The notes beneath the pieces are model-generated. The model saw only the letters and a program-made list of their open reading frames with translations, had not been told where the DNA came from and searched no databases. Source: Candidatus Arcticimaribacter sp. (GTDB lineage Bacteria; Bacteroidota; Bacteroidia; Flavobacteriales; Flavobacteriaceae). Taken from it: a stretch of DNA of 7,460 nucleotides. The stretch is from the NCBI GenBank assembly GCA_011526275.1, contig WTJP01000138.1, forward strand, positions 1-7,460, read 5' to 3'. The stretch's first letter is position 1, and each line of letters starts with the position of its first letter. Shown here piece by piece: positions 5,865 to 7,460 of this stretch. The translations under genes and the position numbers were made by a program.

Positions 5865-6905
5865 ATGACCACTTTTTACCGCATAATTCGTTTTATTTTC
5901 AAGCATTACAACCCCATTTATTTTCGGAATTTTCGGGTAATTGGAAAGGAAAACATCCCCCAAGACGGTGCCATTTTATTTTCCCCAAACCATCAAAACG
6001 CCTTGCTCGACCCTTTGTTGGTTGGAACTACAGCAAATCAATCCATTCATTCCCTCACACGAAGCGATGTTTTTGGCGGGCCACTACAATGGTTTCTCGA
6101 CGCGATGCAAACCCTACCTGTTTATCGCATACGCGATGGTTATAGCCAACTCAAAAACAACGATGAAGTCTTTGAACGCTGTTATGAAATATTAGGTCAA
6201 AAAAAGCATATGATGATGTTTTCAGAAGGGCGTCATCACGAAGAACACTATCTACTTCCCCTTTCTAAAGGAAGTTCACGCTTGGTTATGGAAGCCCAGC
6301 TTCGCCAGCCCAAGCATGCGATTTATCTCCAGCCCGTGGGGTTAAACTATGGTCACCACCTATACGCACAAAACGATTGCGTGGTAGTTTTTGGAAAACC
6401 CATCGATGTACGGAAATATGTGGACGCCTACCATGCGCAAGCTGCCAAAGGGCTGAACACTTTGCGAAAGGATTTGCAAATCGCTATGGAAGCTTGCCTA
6501 TGGCTCCCAAAAAACGATGAATACTATACCAACAAAAAACCCTTTATCAACCGAAAAAACACCAAACTCCCTTTCGATGTCTTAAAAAAAGAATTGGAAA
6601 AAGAGCAACCTCAGCTAAAAAGAGCAAATAGAAAAACCGTCTTTGATCAGCTAATGGTCGGCTTGTTTAGTCTCCCTAATTTGCCCTTTCACTTGACGAT
6701 AAGGTGGTTGTTAAGCCTGTTTAGAGACCCCGTATTTTATGGCTCCATGAACTATTTAGGCAGCTTCTTTTTTTGTTTGTGCTGGTGGACGCTTGGTGCT
6801 GTTGGCTTTACGCAAGCTGTTGGTCTTTTCTGGGGAATTTCATTCTTAGCGTTATCCATAAGCAGTCTTTATCTTCGACAGCTTTTTGTCAATAGAAGTT
6901 TATAA
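5865..6905 (+). CDS. PlsC-type 1-acyl-sn-glycerol-3-phosphate acyltransferase family protein
   Basis: This is a glycerolipid acyltransferase of the PlsC/LPLAT fold, probably transferring a fatty acyl chain to a lysophospholipid or related glycerol-phosphate acceptor at the inner membrane. The 346-residue product shows motif I as SPNHQNALLDPLL with His43 and Asp49, motif III as MFSEGRHH (118-125) in place of the usual FPEGTRS, and motif IV as LQPVGLNYG (about 155-163). The His-Asp spacing is HX5D rather than the textbook HX4D. Beyond the catalytic domain come a basic linker (about 222-258) and a hydrophobic tail. The tail has a possible membrane segment near 262-286 and two stronger ones at about 297-316 and 318-338. 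It is thus longer than the minimal PlsC (about 240 residues). The ATG at 5865 follows a recognisable promoter. The gene is divergent from atpDC and stands alone, so its exact acceptor cannot be inferred from neighbours. Confidence 0.87.
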   Translation: MTTFYRIIRFIFKHYNPIYFRNFRVIGKENIPQDGAILFSPNHQNALLDPLLVGTTANQSIHSLTRSDVFGGPLQWFLDAMQTLPVYRIRDGYSQLKNNDEVFERCYEILGQKKHMMMFSEGRHHEEHYLLPLSKGSSRLVMEAQLRQPKHAIYLQPVGLNYGHHLYAQNDCVVVFGKPIDVRKYVDAYHAQAAKGLNTLRKDLQIAMEACLWLPKNDEYYTNKKPFINRKNTKLPFDVLKKELEKEQPQLKRANRKTVFDQLMVGLFSLPNLPFHLTIRWLLSLFRDPVFYGSMNYLGSFFFCLCWWTLGAVGFTQAVGLFWGISFLALSISSLYLRQLFVNRSL

Positions 6906-6968
6906 TCAGATTTTCTTATGGTTTTGACGCAAACAAGCCTCAATCACGCGAAAATAAATTCTTTTGGT

Positions 6969-6986
6969 AAACGATTATCGTTTTTT
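6969..6986 (+). terminator. Weak possible terminator after the acyltransferase
   Basis: AAACGA (6969-6974) pairs with TCGTTT (6978-6983) around a 3-nt loop, and a T run reaches 6986. The stem is short and has only two G-C pairs, so this is a weak candidate. It is 64 bp after the acyltransferase stop and is the only hairpin plus T-tract I see in the 169-bp AT-rich gap before the next gene. Confidence 0.35.
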
Positions 6987-7062
6987 ACTATGTTGTTTTA
7001 TTTTTTATAGTTTATTCTGATATATTAGTTTTATTGAGAAAAGTGAAAAGAAAAAAAGGGGC

Positions 7063-7070
7063 TATCTTTG
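7063..7070 (+). promoter_or_regulatory. Putative -7 promoter box of the YpdA-like gene (leaderless type)
   Basis: TATCTTTG is a perfect TAnnTTTG match ending 4 bp before the ATG at 7075, the same spacing as at recX. Transcription would start at or next to the start codon. The nearest upstream TTG (7034-7036) is 26 bp away, slightly long for a -33 element. The intervening bases are an A/G-rich run. Confidence 0.6.
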
Positions 7071-7074
7071 TCGC

Positions 7075-7460
7075 ATGAAAGATGTCGTAATCATTGGTGC
7101 AGGACCCATTGGCCTAGCCTGTGGAATTGAAGCAAAAAAGAAAGGTCTCGATACCCTTATCCTAGAAAAAGGGATGTTGGTAAATTCGATTTACAACTAT
7201 CCTCAAAACATGACATTCTTCTCCACCTCAGACCGATTAGAGATTGGCGAAGTTCCTTTTATCTCGCACAATCCAAAACCCACCCGAGCAGAAGCGCTAG
7301 AATATTACCGCAGGGTAACAACCAACTGGGAGCTTTCCCCCCAACTCTATGAAGGGGTAGAACGTGTGGAAAAAATAGCCGATGGCTTTCAAATTAAAAC
7401 ACCCAAAGCAGTCTATCAAACAAAGAACATTGTTCTCTCTACGGGCTTTTACGATTTACC
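7075..7460 (+). CDS. ypdA: YpdA family NAD(P)H-dependent flavoprotein (putative bacillithiol disulfide reductase), 3' end cut
   Basis: This is the first 128 codons of a thioredoxin-reductase-like FAD protein. Family members are proposed to reduce bacillithiol disulfide with NADPH in the cytoplasm. The FAD-binding Rossmann start is VVIIGAGPIGLACGIEA with GxGxxG at residues 8-13, followed by the beta-strand end LILEKG, where Glu31 should bind the FAD ribose. The YpdA-specific block follows: NSIYNYPQNMTFFST (37-51), EIGEVPFIS (56-64), KPTRAEALEYYRRV (68-81). The second dinucleotide-fold marker VLSTGFYD is at 120-127. A plain thioredoxin reductase would not have the MTFFST block. The Cys that follows GGGP in Firmicutes YpdA is Ile12 here, while Cys16 lies four residues further on. 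The start is fixed by the immediate FAD motif and the -7 box ending 4 bp upstream. The C-terminal half, including the NADPH-binding domain, is outside the window. Confidence 0.88.
   Translation, partial: MKDVVIIGAGPIGLACGIEAKKKGLDTLILEKGMLVNSIYNYPQNMTFFSTSDRLEIGEVPFISHNPKPTRAEALEYYRRVTTNWELSPQLYEGVERVEKIADGFQIKTPKAVYQTKNIVLSTGFYDL

Noticed and set aside
6918..7010. A 30-codon plus-strand ORF with a hydrophobic end (LSFFTMLFYFL) in the gap after the acyltransferase
   Set aside because: It lies in AT-rich DNA, has no promoter box or ribosome-binding site, and runs through the possible terminator. The hydrophobic end follows from the T-rich sequence. Chance is the simpler explanation without conservation data.
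1..7460. Search for mobile elements, CRISPR arrays, tRNA or rRNA genes, and defence or biosynthetic clusters
   Set aside because: No transposase or integrase motifs, terminal repeats, spaced direct repeats or tRNA-like folds were seen by eye. Nearly all sequence is explained by conserved housekeeping genes, so I do not claim a new system here.

Overview
The window looks like an ordinary chromosomal segment from a member of the Bacteroidota, most likely class Flavobacteriia. The protein signatures point there: an RNase G without zinc-link cysteines, a very short ATP synthase epsilon subunit, a beta subunit with a long insert, and a YpdA-type flavoprotein with the GPIGLAC signature. Several starts are also preceded by TAnnTTTG-type -7 boxes, and clear Shine-Dalgarno sequences are scarce, as is usual in this phylum. 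The organism assignment is inference from sequence features, not from a database search.

Layout from left to right. (1) The 3' part of rng (RNase G/E family), truncated by the left edge by only a few codons, ends at a strong intrinsic terminator. (2) recX, a RecA modulator, has its own near-leaderless promoter. (3) On the minus strand, converging on recX with an 18-bp overlap of the 3' ends, lies a complete TonB-dependent outer-membrane receptor. (4) Upstream of the receptor on the same strand are atpC and atpD, 3 bp apart. They form the split-off epsilon/beta module of the F1Fo ATP synthase, with a perfect -7 box upstream of atpD. (5) A roughly 140-bp divergent promoter region separates atpD from a plus-strand PlsC-type acyltransferase with a hydrophobic C-terminal tail. 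(6) A 169-bp AT-rich gap holds a weak possible terminator and a leaderless-type promoter. (7) The first 128 codons of a YpdA-family NAD(P)H-dependent flavoprotein (putative bacillithiol disulfide reductase) run off the right edge.

The genes do not form one pathway. They are housekeeping functions: RNA processing, recombination control, nutrient uptake, energy conversion, phospholipid synthesis and thiol redox balance. The only operon-like arrangement is atpD-atpC, possibly reading through into the receptor gene because the 47-bp gap shows no terminator or promoter. I saw no mobile element, CRISPR array, tRNA, rRNA or defence-type cluster, and I do not think the window holds an undescribed system. 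The points worth a second look are lineage-type departures from textbook proteins and the promoter and overlap architecture.
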